NCBI GenBank assembly: GCA_963383645.1
Contig: OY726559.1
Span: 111,699,444 to 111,763,443, forward strand
Direction: 5' to 3'
Source of the DNA: Muscardinus avellanarius
Taxonomy: Eukaryota; Chordata; Mammalia; Rodentia; Gliridae
Length of the DNA stretch: 64,000 bases
The notes beneath the pieces are model-generated. The model saw only the letters and a list, made by a program, of their open reading frames with translations. It searched no databases and was not told the DNA's origin. The translations under genes were made by a program, and so were the position numbers. Of the stretch, positions 45,464 to 56,786 are shown piece by piece. How positions within the stretch are numbered: the first letter of the stretch is position 1; each line of letters starts with the position of its first letter.

Positions 45464-45656
45464 ACGGTACTAGGGATGGAACCCAGGAACACTCTGCCTT
45501 TGAGTTACACCCCCAGCCCTATGTTTTATTCTTTATTTTGGAACACGGTTGCAAATGGCCTCACTAAGTAGCTGAGGCTGGCCATGACTCACAATCCTCC
45601 TCCTGCCTCAGCCTCATGAATGCTGGGGTTACAAGCATGTGCCACCATGTCTGGCT
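45464..45656 (-). mobile_element. B1-dID SINE, type 1, intron 17
   Basis: Complete with a linker deletion. Confidence 0.87.
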
Positions 45657-45699
45657 CTTTTGTTTTTTTGAAACAAGGTCTTGCTAAGTTATTTTTATT

Positions 45700-45790
45700 T
45701 CTTTTTTTATATTTTAAAACAGAGTCTCGCTATATTGCTGAGGCTGGCCTTAAACCTGTGATCCTTCTGTCTCCACCTCCCAAATTGGTA
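45700..45790 (-). mobile_element. SINE head/linker fragment, intron 17
   Basis: AAACAGAGTCTCGC to CTCCACCTCCC only. Confidence 0.65.
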
Positions 45791-45908
45791 GCTGTATCGA
45801 CTGTGTGATGTTATCATGAAGCAGCAAACGAGACACTTCTCTGAGCTACTTTGATAGACATGAACAATCCCAAACCTTGAATTTATTTTCTTTCATTGAC
45901 TGACTAAT

Positions 45909-46101
45909 TGTACTGAGGATCGAATCCAGGGCCATTCCACCTTGGGACTCCAGGTGCACCTCCAGCCCTTTTTATTTTGAGATAGGGTCTCATTAAGGTG
46001 CCGAGGTTCTCACTAAGTTGCTGAGGCTGGCCTCGAACCTGCCATCCTCTTCTCTCAGCCTCCCACGTGCTGGAATTCCAGGCATGTGCCACCGGGCCTG
46101 T
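45909..46101 (-). mobile_element. B1-dID SINE close to exon 18
   Basis: Its head GTGCCACCGGGCCTG ends about 30 bases before the exon. Confidence 0.85.
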
Positions 46102-46132
46102 CTCCAAACCTTGAGGTTCTTTTTCTCTGCAG

Positions 46133-46255
46133 GCAAGGACTTAGTCGCAGCCAAGAATCTCCTGAACAGGCACCAAGTCATCTTGGCAGACATTGCCAGC
46201 CACGAGCCACGCATCCAAGCGATCAGAAACAGGGGAAACAAAATGGTAGAAGAAG
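46133..46255 (+). CDS. SPTA1: SPTA1 exon 18 (to residue 863)
   Basis: Completes Gly822, then [20 protein letters not shown] to NKMVEE, helix B of repeat 8. Acceptor TTCTCTGCAG lies about 30 bases after the head of an antisense SINE. Donor GAAG|GTACGT. Confidence 0.95.
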
Positions 46256-47189
46256 GTACGTGTGGCCCAGACTTGAGTTGGCCCTGAACTTCCCGAGGCC
46301 AGATGCGTGGGAACATATCTATGTAGCCAAACGGCTTCAAGGGGATGTAAACAAAGCAGATTCACTTCCCACCCAAGGTGGAAATTCCCTTTGGACACCG
46401 ATGCCAGATGGGTAATCAGTTTGTCCGTGTCCATATGAGATGCCTCTCCAAATCATCCTTCAGCCATATTACACGTCTCCCACTTGTCCGTCAGTCCTCT
46501 GCTTTACGGTAAAGCCAGAATTATTCAAACGAGCTGGTTTTACAACTTGACATCAACACGCTTCTCTGTAGAAGCTGCAGAGTTCCAGAGACCCGTCTGC
46601 AGCACTGGGAAGCGCCATCTCTGCGCCCCTTCTGTCCACACTGTCTCTTCTCTCAGAACTGTGCTCGGAATGGTTGGCTCCCTCAGCGCCGCAGCCCAGA
46701 AGCTGCCCAGGACCTAGGCTACACCAATTACAACACATCTCCTTTCTTTCCTTTTCTTTACCCATTGTCTAAAAAAAAAAAAAAAAAAAAAAAGATCACT
46801 GTATCTTAGAGCTTTTTCTGCTCTTCGAGGTGAATGAGAAATCCCTGTAATGAATTCCTTAGGGGGAGAAATGAAAATCTGTTGATTTTGACAGCATGGT
46901 TTTGACACTCTGAGTACAAACCGCAAGGCGCTTGGTTTTTAGGTCTGTATTTCTTACACTGTGCTAACCCATTCGCTGATATATATACACATCTGTCGCC
47001 CGTCAGCGCCGGCTGCTGCGTGACCTCACGTGGTATGTCCCGGCGTCCAGAGAGCTTGGGAGTGTGCGCCACTGACTAGCCACAGCCCGGTTCTCATGCC
47101 TCCCTTTGTCTCTCCCATATTCTAGAAAGGCCCAGCGTAGGGCAGATATCCACAAACGTCAGCCTCACTTTTCCGCTCACTACTTGCAG
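46256..47189. other. SPTA1 intron 18
   Basis: No SINE; one poly-A run near 46780. Confidence 0.5.
46771..46793 (+). repeat. Poly-A run in intron 18
   Basis: An uninterrupted A run without a recognised element before it. Confidence 0.8.
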
Positions 47190-47407
47190 AGCACTTTGCT
47201 GCCGACGACGTAGCCTCTAGGGTCGAGAGCTTGAACAGGAGCATGGAGTCGCTCCGCGCTCGAGCCACGAGGCGGCAGAATGACCTTGAGGCCAATGTCC
47301 AGTTCCAGCAGTACCTGGCCGACCTGCAGGAAGCAGAGGCGTGGGTCAGGGAGAAGGAGCCCATTGTAGACAACACCAACTACGGAGCCGATGAAGAAGC
47401 AGCTGGG
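47190..47407 (+). CDS. SPTA1: SPTA1 exon 19 (to residue 935)
   Basis: Completes codon 863 as GAG (Glu; human Gly), then [20 protein letters not shown] to ADEEAAG, end of repeat 8 and helix A of repeat 9. Acceptor TTGCAG|AGCAC; the neighbouring AG two bases on would break the frame. Donor GGG|GTAAGA. Confidence 0.95.
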
Positions 47408-47829
47408 GTAAGACAGGGCGGAAGGAGCATCGTCCAGCAAACACTCGCTCAAGGCCACCACGCCATTTCTTTAGGGTCTGCTGAGATTGTGGGGCGGGTG
47501 CAGCCTCTGCCAGAGTGTTTGCGGTTTTGAGGGTGATCATCTTCGGCTTTCAGCTGCTGGGATAGCCTCAGAGTTAACAGGGATCCGAAGCGCCAACCCA
47601 CAGTCTTCTAGGCTCACAGAGATTCACAGAATTTTTTTTTTTTTTTAGAAAGTATCTAAGTCTAAAAGGCATGACCAAAGATCTCTGTCTATTCTGTTCC
47701 CACTCTGAACTTCTCAGAATAATCTTGGGCTTTCACAAACCAGCTCAGATTTTAAGATATGGGCATCTTGATTTCTTTATTAAAATTAAATCAGACATAT
47801 GCTGGGTAAAGAAAAATCTCAAAGACACC

Positions 47830-47830
<1 letters not shown>

Positions 47831-47876
<46 letters not shown>
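47831..47876 (+). repeat. (GT)n microsatellite
   Basis: Abuts an antisense SINE tail. Confidence 0.95.
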
Positions 47877-47877
<1 letters not shown>

Positions 47878-48067
47878 GTGCTGGGGATTGAACCCAGAGG
47901 CATTCTACTTCTGAGCTATCCCCCCAGCCAGGTTTTATTTTGTAATTTGAAACAGAGCCTAAGTTTCTGAGGGCCTTGCTAAGCTGCTGAGGCTGGTCTT
48001 GAACCTGCAATCCTCCTGTCTCAGACACCCAAGTACTGGGATCACAGGCATGAAGCACCATGCCTGG
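47877..48067 (-). mobile_element. B1-dID SINE, old copy, intron 19
   Basis: Tail adjoining (GT)n; head CACCATGCCTGG. Confidence 0.82.
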
Positions 48068-48297
48068 ATATTACACTTGATATTCATATCTGATTTGTCT
48101 CTGATCCCATGGAAAGCCAGTATAGTAGTTCACAAACCTTAAGGCCTAAAAATCAAAATGTGCACTTAAATTTATGCTAGTGCATATGGTATAGAGTAAC
48201 CTTATCAGTAGCATTATCTTTCATTATGGCTAAAACCTGTGTGCAAATCTGCGTTCCCTCTGATTTTTTCAGTCATCAAAAAAATTTTTTTTTATTT

Positions 48298-48433
48298 GGT
48301 ACTGGGGATTAAACTCAGGGACTCAGAAGCATTCTTTGTTAAATTTTGAAATAGAGTCTTGCTAAGTTTTTGAGATGGCCTTGAATCAGTGGTCCTCCTT
48401 GGGATTACAGGCATTAGCCACCATTCTCGGCTT
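48298..48433 (-). mobile_element. SINE fragment, intron 19
   Basis: Strongly shortened copy ending CACCATTCTCGGC. Confidence 0.65.
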
Positions 48434-48625
48434 GTTGTTAATTTATTAATTCCAGTTGCCTTAAGTCTTGCAGATATGGGGTTATAAAGAATTTTGTAAT
48501 GGATGGAACGTGGTTTTCTCCAGGATTTAAGACAATAGGCATAATACAAAATTAGCAGTTGAAGCATTCATTGTCTTAGCACTTCTGTTACTTGGCTTCT
48601 GATGTTTCTCTCGCCGATAACCCAG

Positions 48626-48718
48626 GCTCTTCTGAAGAAGCACGAGGCCTTCCTGGTGGATCTCAACGCTTTTGGGAACAGTATGCAAGCTCTACGGGAC
48701 CAGGCAGAAGCTTGCCAG
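48626..48718 (+). CDS. SPTA1: SPTA1 exon 20 (residues 936-966)
   Basis: [20 protein letters not shown] to AEACQ, the last helix of repeat 9 before the SH3 insertion. Acceptor TAACCCAG, donor CAG|GTAGGA. Confidence 0.95.
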
Positions 48719-48919
48719 GTAGGAAGAATTCAGGGGTGACAGCAGCCACCCAGCACATCCCCGAGCAAAGCGGGCGCTTTATCACGGATTATTATGTCCA
48801 ACGACCAGGGAACGATTACAAAGAAAATACAGAGTTCCGTAATCCAGCATTGATGTAGATCAACAGCGATTTAGTCCAAAAGAAGTTTTCAATAAATCCT
48901 ATGTCTTGTTGGTGGTGGT

Positions 48920-49125
48920 GGTGTTGGAACTGGGGGTTGAACCCAGAGACATTCTATCTCCAAGCTACACTCCCGGCCCCATTTTTTTCTTTTATTTTTA
49001 TTTTGAAACAGGGTCTGGTTATAAAATAGTTCAATGAGAGTCTCACTACTTGCTGAGGTTGTCCTTGAACCTGAGATCCTCCTGTCTCAGCCTCCCGAGT
49101 ACTGGGATTACAGGCTGCCCAGCTA
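48920..49125 (-). mobile_element. SINE, old B1-dID copy, intron 20
   Basis: GGGGGTTGAACCCAGAGACA tail and truncated head. Confidence 0.75.
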
Positions 49126-49726
49126 CCCAGGTCTTATGATGTCTGTTTTGAGTTTCTTTTTTCACCTCTTTACAATGCTCCCTAGCTCCCTCTTTCTTTA
49201 CCTTTTCTTTGTTGAGCTCTTTCCTCTTTATCTTTTGTTTTACTCCCATCCCTTTATTTCTTATTTTTATACCAGCATTTATTAAATGTGTACCATATGC
49301 AGCCATGAATTTTAAAAAAGATCTTAACTTGCAAAAAAATGAAGCCAGATAGTTTAATGATAAACTCATTTAATATGTGTATGAACAGGGGAAAGAGTCT
49401 CAAAGAAAACTGTTCTCTTTAAATAAGAGTGCTAGAGGATAGAAAAATGTTGACAGCGGAGGTGAACCCTCTAATTCAAGTTATACTTTTACAAAATGGG
49501 TGGTGAGGGATCGATTTTAATTTGTGTATGAGAGATTGGTATTTAACTCCATTATTCTACAAATACATAACCAGTTTTCCCCACACCATTTGTTGAAAAT
49601 GCTGTCTTTTCTCCAGCATATGTTGGTATGGGATTCAGATGGAAAAATATACCAAGTCCTGGGGGCATGTGTGTTCCCAGAACTCTGAGCTTCATTATGG
49701 TATATAATTAAAATGCATCAATAAAA

Positions 49727-49850
49727 GCATATATATATGTACATATATATACATGTGTATATATACATATATGTGTGTATATATAGACACATGTATATAT
49801 GTGTGTATATATATATTTATTTGGATATATATATTTATTTGCTCAGTTCC
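49727..49850. repeat. TATATG/CATATA-rich tract, intron 20
   Basis: Alternating TA and TG units ending at a SINE head remnant. Confidence 0.85.
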
Positions 49851-49853
49851 ATA

Positions 49854-49912
49854 CCATGATCCTCCTGTCTCAGCCTCCCAAGCCTCACAAGTGTGCGCCA
49901 CCACGCCGGGCT
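49854..49912 (-). mobile_element. SINE head fragment, intron 20
   Basis: Only GATCCTCCTGTCTCAGCC to CCACCACGCCGGGC remains. Confidence 0.75.
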
Positions 49913-50453
49913 CTTAAGAGACAATTTTAATAGTACCAGTTTTTGTTCTCACGTTTTTAAAATGCTGTTGTCTTTCCTGTGCTATAAGCCACAGTCTCTA
50001 AAGTATAGGTGTGCGGTTCCCTGGCACGATGACTCTGCTGTGGTTTGTTAGTAGACAACCATCGTGAGGCAAGGAGAGGATACAGAGTCAATCTTTCACT
50101 TTGTCAAGCAATTTTCTGAAACCTCACTGTGTATAATCCTTCAGTGCCTTCTTAAAAAAAAAACTCATATGCCCCTCCGGCTTTAAGAACAATGGCATAT
50201 GGCATTTAGCCTGCCTTACAAATTGCACATTAACTTGTTCTTTCTCTTCCTGTTTTCCCACCTGTCAGGCCCCGATAAGGCTCGCAGTGGAGTCTTATCT
50301 CTGAAGACCCGTTTTAATCTCTGGCGGCCAGGGCTGAGGTTCCGGGACTGGCCGCCTCCGTGGGCTCCTCGAGGAGAGAGTGCTGATGCTGAGTGACGTG
50401 CCATCTGATATCCGTTGGATCGTTCATTTCCTCGTTGTTTTTGCTTTCTCTAG

Positions 50454-50591
50454 CAACAACAGGCCGCACCAGTAGAGGATGCCACTCCAGAGGAGATGGT
50501 TGTGGCGCTGTACGATTTCCAGGCCCGAAGCCGGCGCGAAGTCAGCATGAAGAAGGGCGACCTCCTGACTCTGCTCAGTTCCATCAACAAG
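50454..50591 (+). CDS. SPTA1: SPTA1 exon 21 (residues 967-1012), SH3 first part
   Basis: [15 protein letters not shown] linker precedes the SH3 domain, whose ligand-groove motif ALYDF lies at 984-988, followed by KKGDLLTLL. Acceptor TTTCTCTAG, donor AAG|GTAACT. Confidence 0.96.
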
Positions 50592-50731
50592 GTAACTCCC
50601 CTTCGACCTCTCACCTCTCACCTCTCACAGGTGTCCTGGCTTTCCCACGCTGACACTCCTAACCCTGCCAACCAAGGAGTTACAGTTCCTCCCTCCCTCT
50701 CTCTAAATATAGTGTATTAGGACATCTGTAT

Positions 50732-50933
50732 TGTGGTAATAGGGGTTGAGTCCAGGGGTCTAGTGCATGCTAGGCAGCCTTTCTACCACTGAACTTCATC
50801 CTCAGCCTTTTTAAAATTTTTCTTTTGAGACAGAGTCTCACTAACTTGCCCATGCCAGCTTCACACTTGCAAAACCCCTTTCTCAGCCTCCCAAGTCCCC
50901 AGGATTACAGGGATGCACCGCTGTGCCCAGCCT
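50732..50933 (-). mobile_element. SINE, B1-ID-like old copy, intron 21
   Basis: The tail retains TAGTGCATGCTAGGCAGCC, an ID middle absent from the younger dID copies. Confidence 0.72.
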
Positions 50934-51324
50934 CGATGTTTTAATCACTTTTGCGTTATTTGTTAAGTCGTATCTTCTTTTCTGGAGACCGTACAAGATC
51001 CTAGAAAATCTTTGGGAATTACAATCCTGATTTTACCATTACAAAAATGGAGAATGGAAGTCCAGTAATTAACTCGAGCATGCGTAAGGTAGGGGCAGCA
51101 ATTGTATAATATATAATGATGATGCTGGACTAGATTGTCCCATTCTTCCATTCCCCTTGCTTGTTCTCCTTCTGTGACAATATTCCTAGTGATGGAACAG
51201 TCACATCTGGGTTAGGAAGAGACTTAAGAAGATGAGTCACTCGCTGGTGGAGCAGGTGCACCAGTAAGTTCAAGGCTGTAGCCAACCTAGGCGATGCAGA
51301 AAGGCTCTGTCTCAGAAATAAGGA

Positions 51325-51430
51325 AAGAGGGAGGGAAGGAAGGAAGGGAGGGAGGGAGGGAGGGAGGAAGGAAGGACGGAAGGAAGGAAGGAAGGAAGGA
51401 AGGAAGGAAGGAAGGAAGGAAGGAAGGAGA
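51325..51430 (+). repeat. (GGAA)n array, intron 21
   Basis: More than 20 GGAA-type units, some GGGA. Confidence 0.95.
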
Positions 51431-51767
51431 AACAAGAAAAGGAAGGAAGGTTGGTTTTACAATATTGACTCATGAATTGGCAAGTCAAAAATCGCAGGGT
51501 AAGTGGAGCAGAAAAGAAAAAGGAAAAAAGAAAGACAAAGATGAGCCTTTTACCTTGGTGTTTGTTAGACTTTGTGCCTCTGAAGACAGTGATAGAATAT
51601 TGGCTAGGATTTTTAATATTTTTTTCATAAGAAAGTCCAGTGATTTTTTTATATACCAGGAGAATGCCTCGCTAGCAAATAGACTGTGCCCCACCCCCTT
51701 CCTCTTTGCCTAGACCCCTTCATTTTGCCATAATATTATCTTAAAAAAGTTAACTCCAGAGAAGTTA

Positions 51768-51930
51768 GTACAGTAACTATAATCCCAGTACTTGGGAGGC
51801 CGAGACAAGATTATTGCAGAATCAAGGCCAGCCTTGGCAACTCAGGAAGACCTTCAGCAACTCAAAACATACAAAGGGTTAGGGTGTAGCTCAGAGATAG
51901 AATGCCCAGGGTTCAGTCTCCACAACCACA
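51768..51930 (+). mobile_element. SINE, old copy, intron 21
   Basis: AATCCCAGTACTTGGGAGGC and GTGTAGCTCAGAGATAGAAT; head missing. Confidence 0.72.
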
Positions 51931-52328
51931 ATCAAAACAAAACAACAACAACCTTAATGAATTTCAGGACCCTTGGCCATCACTACCTCTGGGAGTGGGA
52001 CGGGGAGGAGAAATTTTTCTGCACTGTCTTCATGCATAGATGCCACCCCAAAAAAGCTCAGTTTCATGTCTGGAGAACAAAGTGCCCCCATTATTAGAAA
52101 AGCTGTCTTTGTCTTTTCACCCCACCTCATCCCATAGCTAAGGGTCTGATCTCCAATATCAGGCTCCAATATTGATCTCCAATATTGATCTCAGGGGCTC
52201 TTCACACACCTGCTCTGTCAGTCATACTCACCCAAAGTGGTGGCTGGGGACTTACCCCAGGCTCGCAGCCTCTCCGGTATGGGCTCGACTGAAACTTGAG
52301 CAGTAAGCAGGCTCTGTTCTGTTCCCAG

Positions 52329-52480
52329 GACTGGTGGAAGGTGGCAGCTGATGATCACCAGGGCTTCGTTCCCGCAGTCTACGTCAGGAAACTGGCCCAG
52401 GAGGAGCTCCCGACGCTCCCGCAGCGGCGGCAGGAGGAGCCCGGGAGCATCGCCCAGCGCCAGGAGCAGATCGAGGGCCT
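52329..52480 (+). CDS. SPTA1: SPTA1 exon 22 (residues 1013-1063), SH3 second part
   Basis: [19 protein letters not shown] supplies the conserved Trp pair (1014-1015) and the Pro1027/Tyr1030 groove residues, then a basic linker QRRQEEP. Acceptor TTCCCAG. The donor CT|GTAAGC has T at -1, and the split codon CT|G gives Leu1063 (human Gln). Confidence 0.95.
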
Positions 52481-52713
52481 GTAAGCTCTGGGCTGGACAG
52501 CCCAACAGTGCTCCCTTAAATAATCCCTGTGGACTGAAAGTCACAGATTGTAAGAACTGAAAGCAAATTTAAGTCTTCTCAACACTGAAGTTCTATATGA
52601 AGAAAAGGAACCCTAGGATCATTAAGTCGATTGCCTGAAGTCAGGCACTTAACATAGCCATATCTGCTGATCCCTGCCCAGCACACCTTTGAGGTTATCA
52701 AAATATCCAGTGA

Positions 52714-52917
52714 TAGCGGGGAGTGGTGGCGCATGCTTGGAAACCCAGCATTCGGGAGGCTGAGATAGGAGGATCATAGTTCGCGGACACCCTTAGGTAC
52801 TTAGTGAGGCCCTCTGCAACTCAGTGAGACCCTGTTTCAAAATAAAGAAGGAAAAATAGGGCTGGGGGTGGAGCTCAGAGGCAAAATGTCCCTGGGTTTC
52901 ATCCCCAGTACCACAGA
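52714..52917 (+). mobile_element. B1-dID SINE, type 1, intron 22
   Basis: Complete; tail expands into the compound repeat that follows. Confidence 0.88.
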
Positions 52918-52920
52918 AAG

Positions 52921-53050
<130 letters not shown>

Positions 53051-53129
53051 ATAGCCATACAAACTTTTGCTTAATCCGTTGTCTATCTAGTGGTCAGTAG
53101 GCATGTAAAATCTGACCCTTCTAAGCAAG

Positions 53130-53320
53130 ATGCAGCAGTATGGTCCTGCTGTAATCCTAGGACTCGGGAAGCTGACACAGGAGGATCCAAGGCTCAAAGA
53201 CGTTCTCCGCAACTTAGGAGGATGTCTCAGTAACTGAGCAAGCCCCTGTTTCGCAATAAAAAATACAAAGAGCCGAGGGTGTAGCTCAGAGGTAGAATGC
53301 GCCTGAGTTCAATCTCCAGT
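53130..53320 (+). mobile_element. SINE, old copy, intron 22
   Basis: CTGTAATCCTAGGACTCGGG to GTGTAGCTCAGAGGTAGAAT. Confidence 0.72.
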
Positions 53321-53561
53321 ATAAAAAAAAAAACCCTAAAAATAAAAAATAAATCACTTTTCTTAGAATAGGGAAGATGTGTTGCCAGTCATACTTTGGG
53401 GTCATTGATATTTTTATTGTTTTTAAATTTAATACAGTATTTGTCTCTCTGCTCCTAATGCCTTTTTCTTTTTCTTCTTTTATCTTTATTTCTTCCTTTC
53501 CTTTACTGATCTTATTTTTTCCCTCCTTTCCTTTTTGTTTCTTTTTGTTTGTTTGTTTTTT

Positions 53562-53770
53562 GTGTACTGGGAATGGAACCCAGGAACCCAGCCAGGGTCA
53601 TTCTACCTCTGAGCTACACCCTCAGCCCTATCTTATTTTTTTATTTTTAAACAGGATCTTGCTAAGTTGCTGAGAATCTCTTTGGGTTACTGAGGCTGGT
53701 CTCAAACCTGCGATCCTCCTGTCTCACCGCCAGGTACTGGGATGACAGGTGTACACCACCACACCTGGCT
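53562..53770 (-). mobile_element. B1-dID SINE close to exon 23
   Basis: Tail has a small internal duplication (AACCCAGGAACCCAG); head ends about 34 bases before the exon. Confidence 0.83.
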
Positions 53771-53803
53771 TACTTTTCCCATTCTCCCGACTTCTCCATC
53801 CAG

Positions 53804-53990
53804 GTACCAGTCCCTCCTGGCTCGGGCAGAAGAGCGCAGGCGCCGTCTGCTACAACGTTACAATGAATTCCGGCTGGCCTACGAGGCGGGGGACATGCTG
53901 GACTGGATCCAGGAGAAGAAGACCGAAAACACCGGGCTGCAACTAGATGACGTCTGGGAGCTGAAGAAGAAGTTTGATGAGTTCCAAAGG
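53804..53990 (+). CDS. SPTA1: SPTA1 exon 23 (to residue 1125)
   Basis: [20 protein letters not shown] through KKFDEFQR resumes the spectrin repeat after the SH3. Acceptor CATCCAG lies about 34 bases after an antisense SINE head. Donor AGG|GTGAGA. Confidence 0.96.
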
Positions 53991-54023
53991 GTGAGAAGGA
54001 GGGGCCTTCTTGAGGGCTCACAT

Positions 54024-54074
<51 letters not shown>
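54024..54074 (+). repeat. (GT)n microsatellite, intron 23
   Basis: Pure GT repeat beginning about 35 bases after exon 23. Confidence 0.95.
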
Positions 54075-54077
<3 letters not shown>

Positions 54078-54089
54078 GAGAAAGAGGAA

Positions 54090-54287
54090 GCTGCTGGGGG
54101 TGCACGTTTGTAATCCCAGTACCTGGGAGGCTAAAACAACAGGATCGCGGTTTGCAGACAGCCTCAGCTGCTTAGCGAGACCCTTTGAGACTCAGTGAGA
54201 CCCGGTTTCAAAATAAAGAATAAAAAATAGGGCTTGGGTGGAGCTCGGAGGTAGAATGCCCCTGGGCTCCATCCCCAGCACTGCAAG
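54090..54287 (+). mobile_element. B1-dID SINE, type 1, intron 23
   Basis: Head partly lost; tail runs into the GA/GGA array. Confidence 0.85.
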
Positions 54288-54413
54288 AGAGAGAGGAGAG
54301 AGGAGAGAAGGAGAAGGAGGAGGAGGAGGAGAAGGAGGAGGAGGAGGAGGAGGAGGAGGAGGAGGAGGAGGAGGAGGAGGAGGAGGAGGAGGAGGAGGAA
54401 ATGAGAGAGAAGA
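54287..54413 (+). repeat. (GGA)n array, intron 23
   Basis: GAGA then GGA units, starting at a SINE tail. Confidence 0.95.
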
Positions 54414-54685
54414 GAGAGATCCCTAAAGTGGTTTCTCAAAATATCCCTTAATAAAGAGAAACTGTAGCTCAGTCAAAATTCTATAAAGACGAAGGAGTTT
54501 GTAGTGATAGAAAATAATATTACACGGCTCAGGTATAGATCACTCTGAGGGTATAAATTAATATGGGAAAAACTTAAAACAACTCTAAGAGAATGGGTGT
54601 GTTTCATACTCCAGATGAGTGGTAGTTCTCTTGACAAGTTTCGAGTAGCAGCTGGGTGTCAGAAGGTTCAAAAATACTCTCTTAA

Positions 54686-54764
54686 GGGCTGGGGCTGTAG
54701 CTCAGCAGAGGGGCATTTGCCTAGCAAGTGTGAGGTCCCAAATTCCATCCTCAGTACCTCCACC
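54686..54764 (+). mobile_element. Full-length ID element (tRNA-Ala-derived SINE)
   Basis: GGGCTGGGGCTGTAGCTCAG starts a complete ID, including the GCCTAGCAAGTGTGAGG middle that every other ID-like tail here lacks; no B1 head precedes it. Followed by (GA)n. Confidence 0.88.
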
Positions 54765-54765
54765 A

Positions 54766-54766
<1 letters not shown>

Positions 54767-54812
<46 letters not shown>
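54767..54812 (+). repeat. (GA)n microsatellite, intron 23
   Basis: Forms the tail of the full-length ID element. Confidence 0.95.
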
Positions 54813-54815
<3 letters not shown>

Positions 54816-55036
54816 AAAGAGGTGAAAATAGAAAGTAACATAAAATATATTTTATAATATATAAAAGTAGTATAAAATAGTAAATAGAAAGGGGTGAAAA
54901 GCATCCAGTTAGAGCTTTCTGTGTATGGCAAATGAGGTGAGTGACAATGCTGAGCCCAGTGGGGTCAGGATGGATGGGTCAGTGCAGACTTTGGAGGAGG
55001 GCACTCACAGTGCTCTGGACACATTTGCTCACCCAG

Positions 55037-55138
55037 GATTTGAAGACCAATGAGCCCCGGCTGCAGGACATCAACAAAGTGGCTGACGACCTGCTGTACG
55101 AAGAGCTTCTCACGCCGGAAGGCGCCCACATCCGCCAG
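55037..55138 (+). CDS. SPTA1: SPTA1 exon 24 (residues 1126-1159)
   Basis: [20 protein letters not shown] to GAHIRQ. The calpain/calmodulin insert found here in alpha-II spectrin is absent, identifying the erythroid isoform. Acceptor CTCACCCAG, donor CAG|GTGAGG. Confidence 0.96.
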
Positions 55139-55535
55139 GTGAGGAGGCTCCTCCCTCTCCCTCCTCCACCCGTGGGTCCTCAGCATCCTCCCTTTCTTCT
55201 GCCAGCCCAACCTCAGGTCTCGTGGGTCCCTTAGGACGTGCAGGTCACCAAAGTGTGGAACTGCGACGGACAAGACCAAAGGCAACAACAGTCCGGGCAG
55301 TCCCACCAGCATCATGTCTAAGTGGGAGCAGGTCCACCTGCTCAGGGCATCCAGGGTCCTCTGTGCCTCCACCTAGGAGGGGAGGACACTAGTATTGGTA
55401 CCAGGCATTCAGATTTAGCTGCAAGAGGTAATATTAGGAGGTTCAAAGAATTCTGCACTGGATATTAAGGAATTTGGGCTTAAGTCATGCCTGTGTCTCT
55501 CACTGTGGGTCACTGGCAAATCACTCCGTGTCTGT

Positions 55536-55571
<36 letters not shown>

Positions 55572-55612
55572 TTCTTCTTTCTCTCTTTCTTCCTTCCTTC
55601 CTTTCTTTCCTA
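55536..55612 (+). repeat. (CTTT)n array, intron 24
   Basis: TTTC units degrading to TTCC. Confidence 0.9.
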
Positions 55613-55689
55613 TAAAGTTTTTGTTTCATTTCCAAGATCAAATATTACAACAGGACGTTTCCATGTATTTATTTAACAATGCAGCAGTC

Positions 55690-55880
55690 GCTGGGCGCGG
55701 TAGCGCACGCTTGTACTCACCGGGCTTGGGAGGCAGAGACAGGAGGATCGCGCAGGTGCAAAGCCAGTCTTGCTGGCTTAAGAAACCCTGTTTCCAAATA
55801 AAAATGTATAAAGTAGGTCTGGGATTGTAGCCCGGAGGTAGAAGGGCTTCAAGGAACCCCGGTACCACCAAAAAATAAAA
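55690..55880 (+). mobile_element. B1-dID SINE, type 2, intron 24
   Basis: Complete; AAGGAACCCCGGTACCACC tail. Confidence 0.9.
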
Positions 55881-56464
55881 TAAAATATAAAATAAAATGC
55901 AGCAGTTGGATTTATAGATCAGAGGTGTCCTCTCTCAGCACAGTGAGCTGACGTCTCCAAAGGATTTACTGCCCCACTCCCCTCCGCCCCCACCCAGATG
56001 GACCACCCGCCTCCCCTATGCAAGTTGTAGTATTGATAGAAACCCACTGGGTATACAGCACAGCAAGAATATTCACTTTTTTTTTTTTTTGGTACTGGGG
56101 ATGTGGGGCATTCAGTTCAGAATACAGAAAAGCAGTGTGTTTGCCTGGAGTAATGTACCAGTGTCTCCATAGCCAGGCACCTGTCTGAGCTCATTTCTGG
56201 AGGTTGGAATGTTGTCTCAGTGACAGCAAACACTGATGTTTGCTCCAGGCTGAGGGTTTCACCTGCATTGGTTTGGAAAGAAAAGATAACATTTTCCCTG
56301 TTGTCCTTGCATTAAAGGAGACCAAGCTCAGGCTAGTCGACCAAGAAGAAAAATTATGTAATCTATGTAGGATAATAAAGCAATAACATAAAGCCCAGCT
56401 GGTTGCAGGCACCATTGACCTAGCTGAGCTGGCTCTGTCTGAAGCCTGTGTCTGCCTCTTTTAG

Positions 56465-56556
56465 GAACTGAATACCCGCTGGGGGTCCTTGCAGAGGCTT
56501 GCAGATGAGCAACAGCAGCTGCTGAGCAGTGCCCATGCTGTCCAGGTGTTTCACAG
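56465..56556 (+). CDS. SPTA1: SPTA1 exon 25 (residues 1160-1190)
   Basis: [20 protein letters not shown] to VQVFHR, repeat 10/11 boundary. Acceptor CTCTTTTAG, donor AG|GTAATA with Arg1190 split. Confidence 0.96.
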
Positions 56557-56585
56557 GTAATAATTTTAATCATATATATATATAT

Positions 56586-56786
56586 GCCAGGCATGGTGGC
56601 ACATGCTTGTAATCCCAACATTTAGGAGGCTGAGACTGGAGGATCACGGTTCACGGACATCCTCAGCTACTTAGTGAGGCCCTTTGCAACTCAGTGAGAC
56701 CCTGTTTCAAAATAAAGAATAAAAAATAGGGCTGAGGATGGAGCTTGGAGGTAGAATACCCCTCAGTTCCATCCCCAGTACTGGGA
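56586..56786 (+). mobile_element. B1-dID SINE, type 1, intron 25
   Basis: Complete; begins about 30 bases after exon 25. Confidence 0.9.

Noticed and set aside
51325..51430. Regular short repeats resembling an array with spacers
   Set aside because: Pure tetranucleotide microsatellite; there are no spacers and no CRISPR in a mammalian genome.
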